Assembly (NCBI RefSeq): GCF_001438695.1 | Contig: NZ_JQBH01000001.1 | Span: 65,248 to 129,247 of the forward strand | Reading direction: 5' to 3' | DNA from: Fructobacillus fructosus KCTC 3544 | GTDB taxonomy: Bacteria; Bacillota; Bacilli; Lactobacillales; Lactobacillaceae | DNA length: 64,000 nucleotides | Shown: positions 36,265 through 44,924 of the stretch, piece by piece | Numbering within the stretch: position 1 is the first letter of the stretch | Layout: each line of letters begins with the position of its first letter | Program-made: the position numbers and the translations under genes | The notes under the pieces: generated by a model | Told to the model about the DNA's origin: nothing | Databases searched by the model: none | The model's input: only the letters and a program-made list of their open reading frames with translations

Positions 36265-36285
36265 AGACAATCGTGACAATTGTCT
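36265..36285. repeat. Inverted repeat over the tRNA-Arg -35 box
   Basis: AGACAAT-N7-ATTGTCT (36265-36271 and 36279-36285), overlapping the -35 TTGTCT of the tRNA promoter and lying upstream of upp. Operator-like; may be chance. Confidence 0.35.
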
Positions 36286-36308
36286 TTAGGGAGCAACTTC
36301 GCTATAAT
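36280..36308 (+). promoter_or_regulatory. Promoter of tRNA-Arg
   Basis: TTGTCT (36280-36285), 17-base spacer, TATAAT (36303-36308), 12 bases before the tRNA. Confidence 0.75.
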
Positions 36309-36320
36309 AAGAAATATTCG

Positions 36321-36393
<73 letters not shown>

Positions 36394-36399
36394 TTGTAT

Positions 36400-36419
36400 A
36401 ACGTTGGTATACCAACGTT
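36400..36419. repeat. 20-bp perfect palindrome after tRNA-Arg
   Basis: AACGTTGGTATACCAACGTT, a complete palindrome 6 bases past the tRNA 3' end. As RNA it makes an 8-bp stem with a 4-base loop (trailer hairpin); as DNA it looks like an operator for a dimeric repressor. Confidence 0.6.
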
Positions 36420-36443
36420 TACGCACTATTTGATACAATCAAT

Positions 36444-36487
36444 AAAAAACACCCCCATCTCCATCACGAGACGAGGGTGTTTTTTTT
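36444..36487 (+). terminator. Terminator after tRNA-Arg (bidirectional)
   Basis: AAAAAACACCC ... GGGTGTTTTTTTT with an inner TCTC/GAGA pairing; also suits the end of the minus-strand ECF gene. Confidence 0.78.
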
Positions 36488-36513
36488 AGCATGAACGTAT
36501 CAAGCCACTTTCA

Positions 36514-37113
36514 CTAAAACTTTGGCAAGCGCTTCAACAACACCCGCCCAATTGCAGCCACCAAGAGACCGTTTACCAAGAACTCAAAAACAAAGTTAAG
36601 GGCTAAGATACCGGCCAACCAAAGAAAAAGATTTTCCTTCGGAATGCCATAGCCACTATATGGCATTAAGGTCAGTGACAACCAAGAAAGAAAAATCACC
36701 ATGAAGGTGTTGATGAAAGCCGCTAGCGCCCCCATCGTAAAGAGAAACCAGACCGGCTTTTCGCGGTCAATGAAGAAACGTTTGGCCAAGTAGCCAATGA
36801 TGACCCCCACCAACAAACGGGGTACGAAGGCCACCAAGGGGTTTGAAAATAAAAGCGCGCCAAAAGTTCCGGGGTGTGTTAGCGCATGTAACCAGGAATA
36901 CGTCGCCCAGAAAAAGGCCACCACGAAACCTGATCGTGGTCCTAAAGCAACGCCGGCAAGGGCAGCAGTCGCCGGCAAGATAACGGCAGAGGCCCCGACA
37001 ACCACAGCACCAAGCGGCACATACCCTAGGAAGGGTACCATCGATTGCAACAAGATGATGGCCACAAACATGGTGGTAGCAACGAAAAGTTGGTTTTTTT
37101 GCTTTGATTTCAT
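36514..37113 (-). CDS. ECF transporter S component (vitamin uptake)
   Basis: 199-residue integral membrane protein with about six helices; binds a vitamin or precursor and works with a shared EcfAA'T module encoded elsewhere. Features: small-residue-rich helix 1 (VAIILLQSMVPFLGYVP), loop AVVVGASAVILPATAAL, and GPRSGFVVAFFWATYSWL, the Gly/Ala pattern contacting EcfT. The ligand cannot be fixed: it resembles the ECF family of unassigned or pantothenate-type S components. Consensus promoter at 37162-37190 and a perfect inverted repeat over its start site point to regulation. Confidence 0.78.
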   Translation of the reverse strand: MKSKQKNQLFVATTMFVAIILLQSMVPFLGYVPLGAVVVGASAVILPATAALAGVALGPRSGFVVAFFWATYSWLHALTHPGTFGALLFSNPLVAFVPRLLVGVIIGYLAKRFFIDREKPVWFLFTMGALAAFINTFMVIFLSWLSLTLMPYSGYGIPKENLFLWLAGILALNFVFEFLVNGLLVAAIGRVLLKRLPKF

Positions 37114-37135
37114 TTCAAATACTCCTCATTATTGA

Positions 37136-37159
37136 AAAAATGACACAAGCGTCATTTTT
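37136..37159. promoter_or_regulatory. Perfect 9-bp inverted repeat at the ECF gene transcript start
   Basis: AAAAATGAC-ACAAGC-GTCATTTTT directly downstream of the -10. In RNA it forms a terminator-like hairpin right at the 5' end; in DNA it fits an operator at +1. TGACnnnnnnGTCA core. Confidence 0.5.
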
Positions 37160-37161
37160 AT

Positions 37162-37190
37162 AGTATAACGAGTTGAAAAAAAGCTGTCAA
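37162..37190 (-). promoter_or_regulatory. Promoter of the ECF S component gene
   Basis: Minus-strand TTGACA (37185-37190), 17-base spacer, TATACT (37162-37167). The -35 lies within the 3' arm of the fructosamine kinase terminator. Confidence 0.75.
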
Positions 37191-37222
37191 CTTCTTGCCA
37201 CAAATGGGCATGAAAACAGCTT
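37175..37222 (-). terminator. Terminator of the fructosamine kinase gene
   Basis: Arms AAGCTGT (37216-37222 on the minus strand) and ACAGCTT (37181-37187) with an inner TGCC/GGCA pairing, then a T run. It overlaps the promoter of the next gene. Confidence 0.6.
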
Positions 37223-37241
37223 CTCTGATTTCCCTATTTAA

Positions 37242-38105
37242 TTAAAACTGTAAAAGCAAACGGTTCAAGCGTGGTGCATAAATATCGCCGAAACGAACAA
37301 AATGCATCAAAATATAGTAGAACTCATACCATTTGAAGCGCTCTTCATAACCTTCGTCCAAAGGATAGGCTTTCTCATAAGCGTCATAAAAGGATTGGTT
37401 AAAGCCAGGAAAGACTTTGGAAACCGCTAAATCATATTCACGGTCACCGTAGAAAGCGTTGGGATCGATAAAGACCGGTTGTCCCGAAGCATCAAACATA
37501 AAATTGCCCGCCCACAAATCGCCGTGCAATAACGAGGGCTGAACGTTTTTCACGTGCTCATCTGCTAAAATCGTCTTTTTCAAATTTTCAAAATGGTCAC
37601 CACGTTGGGTCAGCCAGAACGCCTTCTTAATGGCTTGCTTCATCAATGGTTCGAGTCGTTGATGTACGAAGAAATCACCCCAGGAATCATTCCAAGTATT
37701 ATCTTTTGGCACAAAGTCGTATGGATTCGATACGTCGAAACCAAAGCGGTCACCATGCGCTTGATGTAAAACAGCGAGCGCACGCCCTAAATCACCCTGT
37801 TTGGCCGGACCAGAGGGGACCCATGACAAAAGTAAGTAAGCAAAGCCCCGTGTCTCCCCTTGTTTAATTACTTTTGGCACCGTCACATATTGCCCTAATG
37901 CCTTCAAAGAAGCAACTTCGGCGTCAAAGAAATGACGATCATGATCTGGTTGTACCTTTAAAAAGTAGCGATCAGAACCTGAATAAAGTGAAAACGCCAT
38001 GTTAACATCCCCACCCGAAACAGCCTTCAAATCGTGTGGATTCTGCAAATTTAATCGCGACAAAAAGTCTTGATCAATAACATTCGAATCAGCTGATGAC
38101 AGCAT
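37242..38105 (-). CDS. Fructosamine kinase family protein
   Basis: 287-residue protein-kinase-like fold (FN3K/YniA family); phosphorylates fructosamines or ribulosamines on glycated amines so that they decompose. Motifs: VSGGDVNMAFSLYSG (N-lobe, about 29-43), YFLKVQ (ATP Lys), LLSWVPSG (hinge), the catalytic loop SLLHGDLWAGNFMF (HGDLWAGN, about 196-209) and IDPNAFYGDREYDLAV (Mg-binding Asp). Start ATG 38103-38105 with AGGAGG 7 bases upstream. The gene is preceded by a 28-codon ORF and a terminator-type hairpin, suggesting attenuation. Confidence 0.9.
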   Translation of the reverse strand: MLSSADSNVIDQDFLSRLNLQNPHDLKAVSGGDVNMAFSLYSGSDRYFLKVQPDHDRHFFDAEVASLKALGQYVTVPKVIKQGETRGFAYLLLSWVPSGPAKQGDLGRALAVLHQAHGDRFGFDVSNPYDFVPKDNTWNDSWGDFFVHQRLEPLMKQAIKKAFWLTQRGDHFENLKKTILADEHVKNVQPSLLHGDLWAGNFMFDASGQPVFIDPNAFYGDREYDLAVSKVFPGFNQSFYDAYEKAYPLDEGYEERFKWYEFYYILMHFVRFGDIYAPRLNRLLLQF

Positions 38106-38128
38106 AGAATAACCTCCTAAAATCAATA

Positions 38129-38164
38129 AAAAACAGCCCCCGTTATGACACGGCAGCTGTTTTT
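38129..38164 (-). terminator. Attenuator-like hairpin between the leader ORF and fructosamine kinase
   Basis: Arms AAAAACAGC and GCTGTTTTT (38156-38164 and 38129-38137 read on the minus strand) with an inner CCG/CGG pairing; T run follows. The loop holds the stop codon of the 28-codon ORF, so a ribosome at the stop would disrupt it. Confidence 0.65.
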
Positions 38165-38229
38165 GAGCAAATAAGGGCCTCAAGTTGAACAAGTTCATCA
38201 AGTACGAATTGACTGAGTTGTCTTTCCAT
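38143..38229 (-). CDS. 28-codon small ORF, leader peptide or small protein
   Basis: ATG 38227-38229 is preceded by AGGAGGG 4 bases upstream and the frame reads MERQLSQFVLDELVQLEALI then CSKTAAVS, ending TAA (38143-38145). The peptide is acidic and predicted to be an amphipathic helix. Its stop codon sits in the loop of a terminator hairpin just before the fructosamine kinase gene. No run of a single amino acid is seen, so classical amino-acid attenuation is unlikely. It could equally be a short functional protein. No family recognised. Confidence 0.55.
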   Translation of the reverse strand: MERQLSQFVLDELVQLEALICSKTAAVS

Positions 38230-38317
38230 CTAGCCCTCCTATCGTTAATTCCACTTTACCACAGAACAAAAGAGAAGGGGCTTATTTTATAAAATAAATT
38301 TTGTGAAACATCGTCAA

Positions 38318-39730
38318 TTAACCGTTCACACGACCTAACTGACGATTATCCTTCAAATGTCTTTCCGCACGTTCAAAAATATCAGCAATTGGTGCCGCTG
38401 TAATTTGACCGTTTTCATAAACCGTTTCCAGCAAATCTTTGCCAGCTGTCTGTTGTGGAACGGTTTGTAATTGACCATTTTCATCCACAATGACTTTTAG
38501 TAAGCCAGCCTTGGAAGCCTTTGTCGGATCCGTTTTCGGTTGCTTTTTAATGGCCAAGTCCGCCCCATCGCTCGTGTGGGCGTACGCTGCCTTAATCGCA
38601 AAACGTTCCGTATCACGGGTAAAGCCTTCTTGAAGTAGTCCACCGCCGGAACCGACAACCAGGTTGTCCGTCGACCAACCGCGATCAATTAACGCTTCAT
38701 AGAGTTTGATAATCGTATCGGCCTTCATTCCGTCACCTTGAATCAAGCCGACGTTATGTCGAAGAACTTTATAACCCTTGTCGTTAACTTCGGTGCCAAA
38801 GATGTCAGCCAAAATATCAAGCACGGCCAAATCCATGGTAATGGGATCGCCAGAATCAGGACGAAGGACAACGCGGCCCTCACGCTCCTGAATCCGCTTC
38901 ACCATTTCTGGTGACCCCACCACGTGTCTCACGAAGTTAAAGGTGTCATATGAATCAATGACAATGGAGACTGGTGCATCATCTGGTGTCCGGTCCAACT
39001 GGGCGTTCAAATAATCAAATTCACCCTGGCCAGAACCATAGGCCGTCGCTACGGAATGCTCCGTTGCCCAAATCGACAAAGCCCGTCCCTCTTGCCCGTA
39101 GACTTTAGCAAAGTAATTAGAAGCCGCTAGGTTATCAGACCCGCGGAAATGCAACAAGTGTGCTGCACCACCACGCTCACCAGATTCAAGCGAGGTCGCA
39201 CCACGCAGGCCAAAGTCATTGACCATTAGTGGCAGCGAATCCACCGACCCGGTCTTTTCAACAAGGGGCAACAACCGCTTTTTAATGTAGAGGGAGTTCG
39301 TTGCAATGGTCGTTGGATACCAAACGTGCATCAAGACCACTTCTAAAGCATTGAGCGACGTTGCAAACCAATCTTCGGTCGACTCGATGGTGAAGAGGGC
39401 CGTCCCCGTTGGCACTTCCATCCCCTCTGGCAAGGCCTTGATTCGCACTGGGAAGTAGCCCAAGTCACGAACCTTTTCCCAAACGGAACGGTTGAAATAA
39501 GCCTTCGTACCAAAGGTCTCTTCAGCAACTTTTTCGGCTTCATCAATCATATCAGTCGTAATTTGACTTTGAAAATAATCGTGCAAAATCATGGAAAGAC
39601 CAAACCAAGAGATGGTTGGGTACTTTCCGCCGACACGGGCTTCCCCGTATGAATAAAGTTTGTTAATGTTTTGCGGATACTGTAAATGGTGCGTTAATTT
39701 ATAAGCATCAGTAGCAAGAATCAAATTCAT
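38318..39730 (-). CDS. nadV: Nicotinamide phosphoribosyltransferase
   Basis: 470-residue NAMPT; makes nicotinamide mononucleotide from nicotinamide and PRPP. Motifs: LATDAYKLTHHLQYP (N-terminus), DFGLRGATSLESGERGGAAHLLHFRGSDN (Asp219-type nicotinamide-site block, in parts), ATEHSVATAYG (catalytic His), RPDSGDP (PRPP/phosphate) and GLIQGDGM. Start at ATG 39730, 10 bases after GAGGGGG; the ATG at 39739 overlaps the pnuC stop. Directly follows pnuC, an NAD salvage unit; full NAD de novo synthesis genes are not in the window. Confidence 0.93.
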   Translation of the reverse strand: MNLILATDAYKLTHHLQYPQNINKLYSYGEARVGGKYPTISWFGLSMILHDYFQSQITTDMIDEAEKVAEETFGTKAYFNRSVWEKVRDLGYFPVRIKALPEGMEVPTGTALFTIESTEDWFATSLNALEVVLMHVWYPTTIATNSLYIKKRLLPLVEKTGSVDSLPLMVNDFGLRGATSLESGERGGAAHLLHFRGSDNLAASNYFAKVYGQEGRALSIWATEHSVATAYGSGQGEFDYLNAQLDRTPDDAPVSIVIDSYDTFNFVRHVVGSPEMVKRIQEREGRVVLRPDSGDPITMDLAVLDILADIFGTEVNDKGYKVLRHNVGLIQGDGMKADTIIKLYEALIDRGWSTDNLVVGSGGGLLQEGFTRDTERFAIKAAYAHTSDGADLAIKKQPKTDPTKASKAGLLKVIVDENGQLQTVPQQTAGKDLLETVYENGQITAAPIADIFERAERHLKDNRQLGRVNG

Positions 39731-39735
39731 GGTCA

Positions 39736-40527
39736 TCATTCCCCCTCGATGGCTGCTTCTGTGTGGTTGAGATGGTTTGGTCTGCTTTTGGCTTCTCTTT
39801 TAACTGTCCAAGTTAGAATGGCAATCAGGGAATTGATAATGTAATAGCTATACTTACCAACGTTTGCAAAATTGCCTTGAATTAATGCTTTCCCCAAATT
39901 GGCAACGTTGTAGACCGACCAAATATACCACTGATCCTTGATGCGGAAAATGTTTAGGATATCCGCTGTCAAAGCCAGGGCAAAAGTCGTGGATGAGAAC
40001 CAATACATCGCATCCAATCCCCAACCAGAAAAACGAAAGGCAAAGGCGTTTAACCCGAAGGAAACGGTAATGGATAGCAAAATCAACCCAATCAGGATGA
40101 AAGGCTTCACCCGTCCCACTCGCTGGTATCGACTCCACGTTTTGGTAGGCAGCCAATTCGTGACCATTGAAATCGGGTAGGTTAAAAAGGCCCCAACGTT
40201 TCCGTTGAAAAAGTCAACAACGCCAGCTACCACAACGTTAATCCAAGAAATCGTGTTGCCAAGCGCCTTTTGCTTGGCAATAAAGCGGGTTGACAGAATC
40301 GAAGCCACGGCGGAGGCGGTGGCAAACAGCCCGAGTAGCGGCAACCTGGTAAAGGCGTTTGACTCGCCATGGAAGAACCAGGAGGCCGATAAGGGTTTTG
40401 ACCAATAGTGTAGGACGAGTGACGTCCCTAAGACAATGACAACACCCAGAATATCAAAATAGTCGACCCTCAAAAAAAATTGGAAGAATCGACTTTGACG
40501 GATGTTATTGGCAGTTTTTGAAAGCAT
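39736..40527 (-). CDS. pnuC: PnuC-family nicotinamide riboside transporter
   Basis: 263-residue membrane protein with about seven helices. The PnuC family imports nicotinamide riboside (some members other vitamins) by facilitated diffusion. Motifs: WINVVVAGVVDFFNGNVGAF-type helix (about 96-115), MVTNWLPTKTWSRYQ, and the conserved QWYIWSVYNVANLGKAL (NxxN/WxxxN ligand site, about 200-216). Start ATG 40525-40527 with GAGGAG about 10 bases upstream. The stop overlaps the following NAMPT region, indicating cotranscription. A structured leader of about 100 bases precedes it. Confidence 0.9.
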   Translation of the reverse strand: MLSKTANNIRQSRFFQFFLRVDYFDILGVVIVLGTSLVLHYWSKPLSASWFFHGESNAFTRLPLLGLFATASAVASILSTRFIAKQKALGNTISWINVVVAGVVDFFNGNVGAFLTYPISMVTNWLPTKTWSRYQRVGRVKPFILIGLILLSITVSFGLNAFAFRFSGWGLDAMYWFSSTTFALALTADILNIFRIKDQWYIWSVYNVANLGKALIQGNFANVGKYSYYIINSLIAILTWTVKREAKSRPNHLNHTEAAIEGE

Positions 40528-40640
40528 GATGGCTTTGCTCCTCTTTGTTTTTTTACAGAGCCGCAGATGACACAAACGCTCTGGTGAGTCCTTTCTCATT
40601 CAACGAATCATTAGGACTTGCGTTAATTATAACTGACTGA
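40528..40640 (-). promoter_or_regulatory. Structured leader and promoter of pnuC-nadV
   Basis: Minus strand: TATAAT at about 40625-40630, then a stem AAGTCCT/AGGACT enclosing ATTC/GAAT, and a second stem CAGAGC/GCTCTG (about 40555-40585) followed by TAAAAAAAC and the ribosome site. Lactic acid bacteria use a NAD+-II riboswitch or the NiaR repressor for pnuC; the motif here could not be matched with confidence. TCAGTCAG direct repeats lie just upstream of the -10. Confidence 0.4.
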
Positions 40641-40670
40641 CCGACTTTTTGCTAGACAAAGAGCCCCTTC

Positions 40671-40712
40671 AACAAAAAAGACCCACCATCCTGAGCAGAT
40701 GGTGGGTCTTTC
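40671..40712 (-). terminator. Terminator of dedA
   Basis: AAAAAAGACCCACCATC ... GATGGTGGGTCTTTC, 11-bp GC-rich stem with T run on the minus strand. Confidence 0.85.
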
Positions 40713-40727
40713 ATTCATGTCGTGCAC

Positions 40728-41384
40728 TTACTTCTTTTTCTTGCCTAGCAAGGACTTAACCACCGCAATGATGGATGGTAACAAAGTCACGAAGACAATC
40801 CCAAGAATAATCGCCGAGAAGTGGTTGGCAACGAAGGGAATGTTACCAAAGAGCGCACCCGCTCCGGTCATCAAAAACGACCAAGAAAAGGCGGCCAAGA
40901 GTGTGTATTCCATGAAGCGTCGGAACGAGAAGGCCGAAAGACCAGCCACAAAGGGCATAAACGTTCGAATAATGGGAATGTAACGTCCCATGATGATGGC
41001 TGCCCCACCGTGCTTCTTGAAGAAGGCATCCGCCTCTTCAATGTTCTTTGGCTTCACCAGTGAAGAGAAAGGCCTGCGCTGCAAAAGCGCCCGTCCCCCC
41101 TCACGAGCAATGAAGTAATTCGTTGTATCACCGGCAACTGCCGCGATAAAGAAGACAATCATGAAAATCCAATGATTCAACCCAGCCGCTTGACCAGCGG
41201 GGGTCATTGAAATCGCCCCAGCCGCAAACAGCAGGGAATCACCAGGCAAGAACGGTAGCACAACGGCCCCCGTTTCAACCAAAATAATGGCAAAAAGAAT
41301 CAAGTAAGTCCAAGCACCAAAATGCTGAACTAAACTGGCTATATGGTCATCAATATGCAAGATAAAGTTGATCAAAAAGGACAT
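40728..41384 (-). CDS. DedA-family membrane protein
   Basis: 218 residues, about five helices. DedA proteins (DUF368-unrelated SNARE-associated/VTT fold) include undecaprenyl-phosphate and phospholipid flippases and affect envelope homeostasis. Motifs: VLPFLPGDSLLFAAGA (about 43-58), the family glycines in GDTTNYFIARE, and ARxIPIIRTF-type block GRYIPIIRTFMPFVAG (about 130-145). C-terminal GKKKK. TTGGAGAC before the ATG. Function by family only. Confidence 0.88.
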   Translation of the reverse strand: MSFLINFILHIDDHIASLVQHFGAWTYLILFAIILVETGAVVLPFLPGDSLLFAAGAISMTPAGQAAGLNHWIFMIVFFIAAVAGDTTNYFIAREGGRALLQRRPFSSLVKPKNIEEADAFFKKHGGAAIIMGRYIPIIRTFMPFVAGLSAFSFRRFMEYTLLAAFSWSFLMTGAGALFGNIPFVANHFSAIILGIVFVTLLPSIIAVVKSLLGKKKK

Positions 41385-41445
41385 TCACGGTCTCCAATTC
41401 TAATTTTTAATTAGTATACGTGACGGGCATTAAACGAAAAGAAAA

Positions 41446-42828
41446 TTATTCTTCTGAGACAGCCTTCTTTGGCTGGAAGTAGGAAACAATTCCAAAGACC
41501 ACCAACCAGACCGTTGCACCAATGGCAGGAACGACGGAAGAATCGTTGAAGAAGAGTGTGACATAGACAAAGACAAAGAAAATGACTGCCAATGGCACAA
41601 AGAACTTCGGTGCCTTTAACAAGAATCCGTTAGGCATGTAACTTGAGGACTTGCGGTACTCCCAGTAAGCCCAGAGAATCATGATATAGATCATCAAGAA
41701 GAGGTCCGTTGCTGCCGACGTAACGAAGACAAAGGCATCGTTAATGGCTGGAATTGATGAAATGACAGCAGATGAAACGGAAATCAATGATGAGAAGAGC
41801 AAGGCCTTTGCTGGCAAGCCACGTGAAGACAACTTCGTAAATGGTTGCAAGAACTTAGCCCGTGATTCCTTGGCCAGTGAGTAGAAGTTACGTGAAGTCG
41901 AGAAAAGAATGGAGTTGAATGATGAAGCAGCGGCCGTCAACACAACAAAGTTGATGATAGCAGCGGCACCCTTCAAGCCAACCAATTCAAAGACCATGAC
42001 AAATGGTGATTGGTGTGCTGGAATCTGCTTCCATGGGTAAATCGTCATAATGACAAAGAGCGCACCCAGGTAGAAAAACAGAACACGGAAAGGAATCTGG
42101 TTGATTGCCTTTGGCAAAATCTTACGTGGATCCTTCGTTTCAGCAACCGTCATTCCAATAAATTCCATTCCAACGAAGGCAAACATCACCATCTGGAAAG
42201 AGTTAATAAAGTTTCCCCAACCATTTGGCACCAAACTAAAGTGGTTAAAGACGTTCCCAAATGAAACAGTGCCGACTGGTGTTTGGAAATGACCAAAGGC
42301 CATCATCAAACCAGTAACAATCAACGCCAGGATGGCAATGACTTTAATCATTGAGAACCAAAATTCCATTTCACCGAAGAGGGCAACGGCAATCAAGTTT
42401 ACCCCAGTCAAAGCAACCAAGAAAATGATTTGAATCAACCATTCCGGCATACTTGGAAACCAGAACTGCACGTATTTTCCAATGGCCGTCAATTCAGCCA
42501 TTCCAAAGAAAATCATCGTTAACCAGTAGGACCAGCGAGCAAAGAAGCCCACCCGGTTACCAAGGTATTTCGTCATGTAAGCGATAAAAGTTGGCTGCGA
42601 GGGATCTTGATAGAGCATCTCGCCCATGGCACGCATCATGATAAACATCATGGCACCGATGATGGCATAGACGGCTAAGATACCAGGGCCGGCAAAGTGA
42701 ATCGAGTTACCAGCACCCATGAAGAGTCCGGTTCCAATTGTTCCACCAATGGCAATCAACTGTACGTGGCGGTTTTGCAACCCCTTCGAGAGCTGTTGTT
42801 CCTCGATGTGCGTATTTTCTTGTGACAT
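41446..42828 (-). CDS. Amino acid permease (APC superfamily, AAT family)
   Basis: 460 residues with about 12 helices. Signature AIGGTIGTGLFMGAGNSIHFAGPG in two parts (about 26-49), MRAMGEMLYQDP, AELTAIGKYVQFWFP and GVNLIAVALFGEMEFWFS. The D-serine/D-alanine/glycine (CycA-like) or aromatic permeases are the closest types by motif, but substrate cannot be stated. Start ATG 42826-42828 with AAAGGAAG upstream; the longer frame to 42891 runs into the thrS terminator. Follows thrS. Confidence 0.87.
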   Translation of the reverse strand: MSQENTHIEEQQLSKGLQNRHVQLIAIGGTIGTGLFMGAGNSIHFAGPGILAVYAIIGAMMFIMMRAMGEMLYQDPSQPTFIAYMTKYLGNRVGFFARWSYWLTMIFFGMAELTAIGKYVQFWFPSMPEWLIQIIFLVALTGVNLIAVALFGEMEFWFSMIKVIAILALIVTGLMMAFGHFQTPVGTVSFGNVFNHFSLVPNGWGNFINSFQMVMFAFVGMEFIGMTVAETKDPRKILPKAINQIPFRVLFFYLGALFVIMTIYPWKQIPAHQSPFVMVFELVGLKGAAAIINFVVLTAAASSFNSILFSTSRNFYSLAKESRAKFLQPFTKLSSRGLPAKALLFSSLISVSSAVISSIPAINDAFVFVTSAATDLFLMIYIMILWAYWEYRKSSSYMPNGFLLKAPKFFVPLAVIFFVFVYVTLFFNDSSVVPAIGATVWLVVFGIVSYFQPKKAVSEE

Positions 42829-42845
42829 CGTACTTCCTTTCAAAC

Positions 42846-42884
42846 ATAGCAAGAAGACACCCAAACGTTTAGGTGTCTTCCTTC
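42846..42884 (-). terminator. Hairpin after thrS
   Basis: GAAGACACC ... GGTGTCTTC with AAACGTTT in the loop. The T tract is poor, so it is a weak terminator or processing site. Confidence 0.45.
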
Positions 42885-42897
42885 TATTCATTTAAAC

Positions 42898-44862
42898 TTA
42901 TGCGTTTTCGTCTGGACGTGAATAACGGGCCACGTCCTTTTCAATCAATGACTTAAAGGCTTCTGCAGGCATTGACTCGGTTTCTTGATGACCGTAACGA
43001 CGAACCGTTACCGTACCGTTTTCTTGTTCCTGGTCTCCCAGCACAAGCGTGTACGGAATCTTCTTCGTTTGGGCATCACGAATCAAGTAACCCATCTTAG
43101 CTGATCGGTTGTCAATGTTGGCACGCAAGCCAGCCTTGGCCAAGTCTTGTTGAATCTTCTTGGCATAGGCACCGTGCGCTTCGACGTTAACTGGAATGAT
43201 CTGCACTTGCATTGGCGCTAACCAAGTTGGGAAAGCCCCCTTGTACATTTCAATCAAGTAAGCCGTAAACCGTTCCATCGTTCCAACGATTCCACGGTGG
43301 AGCATTACTGGACGGTGGTTATCTTGGCCGTCTTCGCCAACATAAGTCAAGTTGAACCGTTCTGGCAACAAGAAGTCCAATTGAATTGTTGACAAAGTTT
43401 CTTCCCCACCGAGGGCCGTCTTCGTCTGGACATCCAACTTAGGACCGTAGAAGGCAGCTTCCCCTGGCGCTTCGAAGTAATCCAAGCCCATGTCATCCAT
43501 GGCCCGCTTCAACTGCGCTTGGGACTTTTCCCACATCTCATCATCGTCAAAATACTTTTGCGTATTCTCAGGATCACGATATGACAAACGGAAACGGTAG
43601 TCCGTGATGTTAAAGTCATCGTAGACTTCCATCATCATGGCCAAAATGGACTTAAATTCCTCTTCCAATTGCTCTTGGGCAACGAAAGTGTGGCCGTCGT
43701 TCAACGTCATTTCACGAACACGGGACAAACCTGTCAAGGCACCGGACTTTTCGTAACGGTGCATCATGCCCAATTCGGCCACACGCATTGGCAAGTCACG
43801 GTATGAACGTGGCTTATGCTGGTAAACTGCAATGTGTGAAGGACAGTTCATTGGTCGCAATTCGAGGAATTCGCCATCGCCCATGTCCATTGGTGGGAAC
43901 ATGTCTTCACGGTAGTGGTCCCAGTGACCAGAAGTCTTGTACAGGTTCAAGTTTGACAAAACTGGCGTATAAACGTGCAAGTAATCGTTGGCCAATTCCT
44001 TGTCAACGATGTAACGCTCGATTTGGCGACGGATGGTTGCACCATTTGGCAACCAGACGGGCAAACCAGAGCCGACTTTTTGACTCGTAAAGAAGAGGTC
44101 CAAGTCGCGACCAATGTTTCGGTGGTCACGTTCCTTAGCTTCCGCACGACGTTGCAAGTCTTCCTCAAGCGCTTCAGCCGTCCAGAAAGCTGTTCCGTAA
44201 ATACGTTGCATCACGGCCTTGTCAGAATCACCGCGCCAGTATGAACCAGCAACAGAAACCAACTTAAAATGCTTGATCCAACCGGTTGATGGAACCAAGC
44301 CACCCTTGTCCAATTCAACATGTTCACCCTGAACGGCAACGGTAATCTTTTCACCATCAGGCAAGTCGTTAATCAACTCCACCTTGTATGGATCGTCCTT
44401 GAACATGTCCAAGGCCCCTTCCTTTGACACCTGGTGAGACAAGATTGGCAAATCCTCTTTGACAATCTTCTTCATCATGGCTTCAATTTCAGGAAAGTCA
44501 TCAACGGACACTTGCTTACCGGCACCATTGTCAGTGTCGTAGTAAAAGCCGTTTTCAATGGCTGGTCCAACACCAAAGTGCATATCAGCAAACTTTGGCA
44601 TCCGGCGCAATGCTTGTGCCAGCAAGTGAGCGGTAGAATGACGAAGAATTTGCAACCCTTCCTCATCCGACTTGGTAATCAAGGCAAAGTCACCAGAGGT
44701 GGTCATTGGATCATTCATCCCGACGTATGCCCCATTTAACTTTCCAGATACAGACTTCTTCGCCAATGACTTTGCAATTGATTCAGCAACTTCAATTGGC
44801 TTAACACCTTCTTCAAAGGACTTTTGCGCCCCATCAGGAAAGGTTAGTGTAATTTCTGCCAT
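42898..44862 (-). CDS. thrS: Threonyl-tRNA synthetase
   Basis: 654 residues. TGS domain (about 1-62), editing domain (about 65-220; HxxxH as [11 protein letters not shown]), class II catalytic core: motif 1 around 265-300, motif 2 [19 protein letters not shown] in two parts, motif 3 [12 protein letters not shown] (about 515-526), and the anticodon-binding C-terminus ([13 protein letters not shown]). Zn ligands: Cys in [10 protein letters not shown] and later His residues. Expression controlled by an upstream T-box leader. Confidence 0.96.
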   Translation of the reverse strand: MAEITLTFPDGAQKSFEEGVKPIEVAESIAKSLAKKSVSGKLNGAYVGMNDPMTTSGDFALITKSDEEGLQILRHSTAHLLAQALRRMPKFADMHFGVGPAIENGFYYDTDNGAGKQVSVDDFPEIEAMMKKIVKEDLPILSHQVSKEGALDMFKDDPYKVELINDLPDGEKITVAVQGEHVELDKGGLVPSTGWIKHFKLVSVAGSYWRGDSDKAVMQRIYGTAFWTAEALEEDLQRRAEAKERDHRNIGRDLDLFFTSQKVGSGLPVWLPNGATIRRQIERYIVDKELANDYLHVYTPVLSNLNLYKTSGHWDHYREDMFPPMDMGDGEFLELRPMNCPSHIAVYQHKPRSYRDLPMRVAELGMMHRYEKSGALTGLSRVREMTLNDGHTFVAQEQLEEEFKSILAMMMEVYDDFNITDYRFRLSYRDPENTQKYFDDDEMWEKSQAQLKRAMDDMGLDYFEAPGEAAFYGPKLDVQTKTALGGEETLSTIQLDFLLPERFNLTYVGEDGQDNHRPVMLHRGIVGTMERFTAYLIEMYKGAFPTWLAPMQVQIIPVNVEAHGAYAKKIQQDLAKAGLRANIDNRSAKMGYLIRDAQTKKIPYTLVLGDQEQENGTVTVRRYGHQETESMPAEAFKSLIEKDVARYSRPDENA

Positions 44863-44924
44863 TTTACTACCTTCTTTCTTTTCTCTCTTGCTGACGTGAA
44901 CCGTTATCGTTTAGGTGCTAAACG

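Noticed and set aside
38282-38297. AT palindrome TTATTTTATAAAATAA after nadV as terminator
   Set aside because: Pure A/T stem without GC core; considered chance in AT-rich intergenic DNA.
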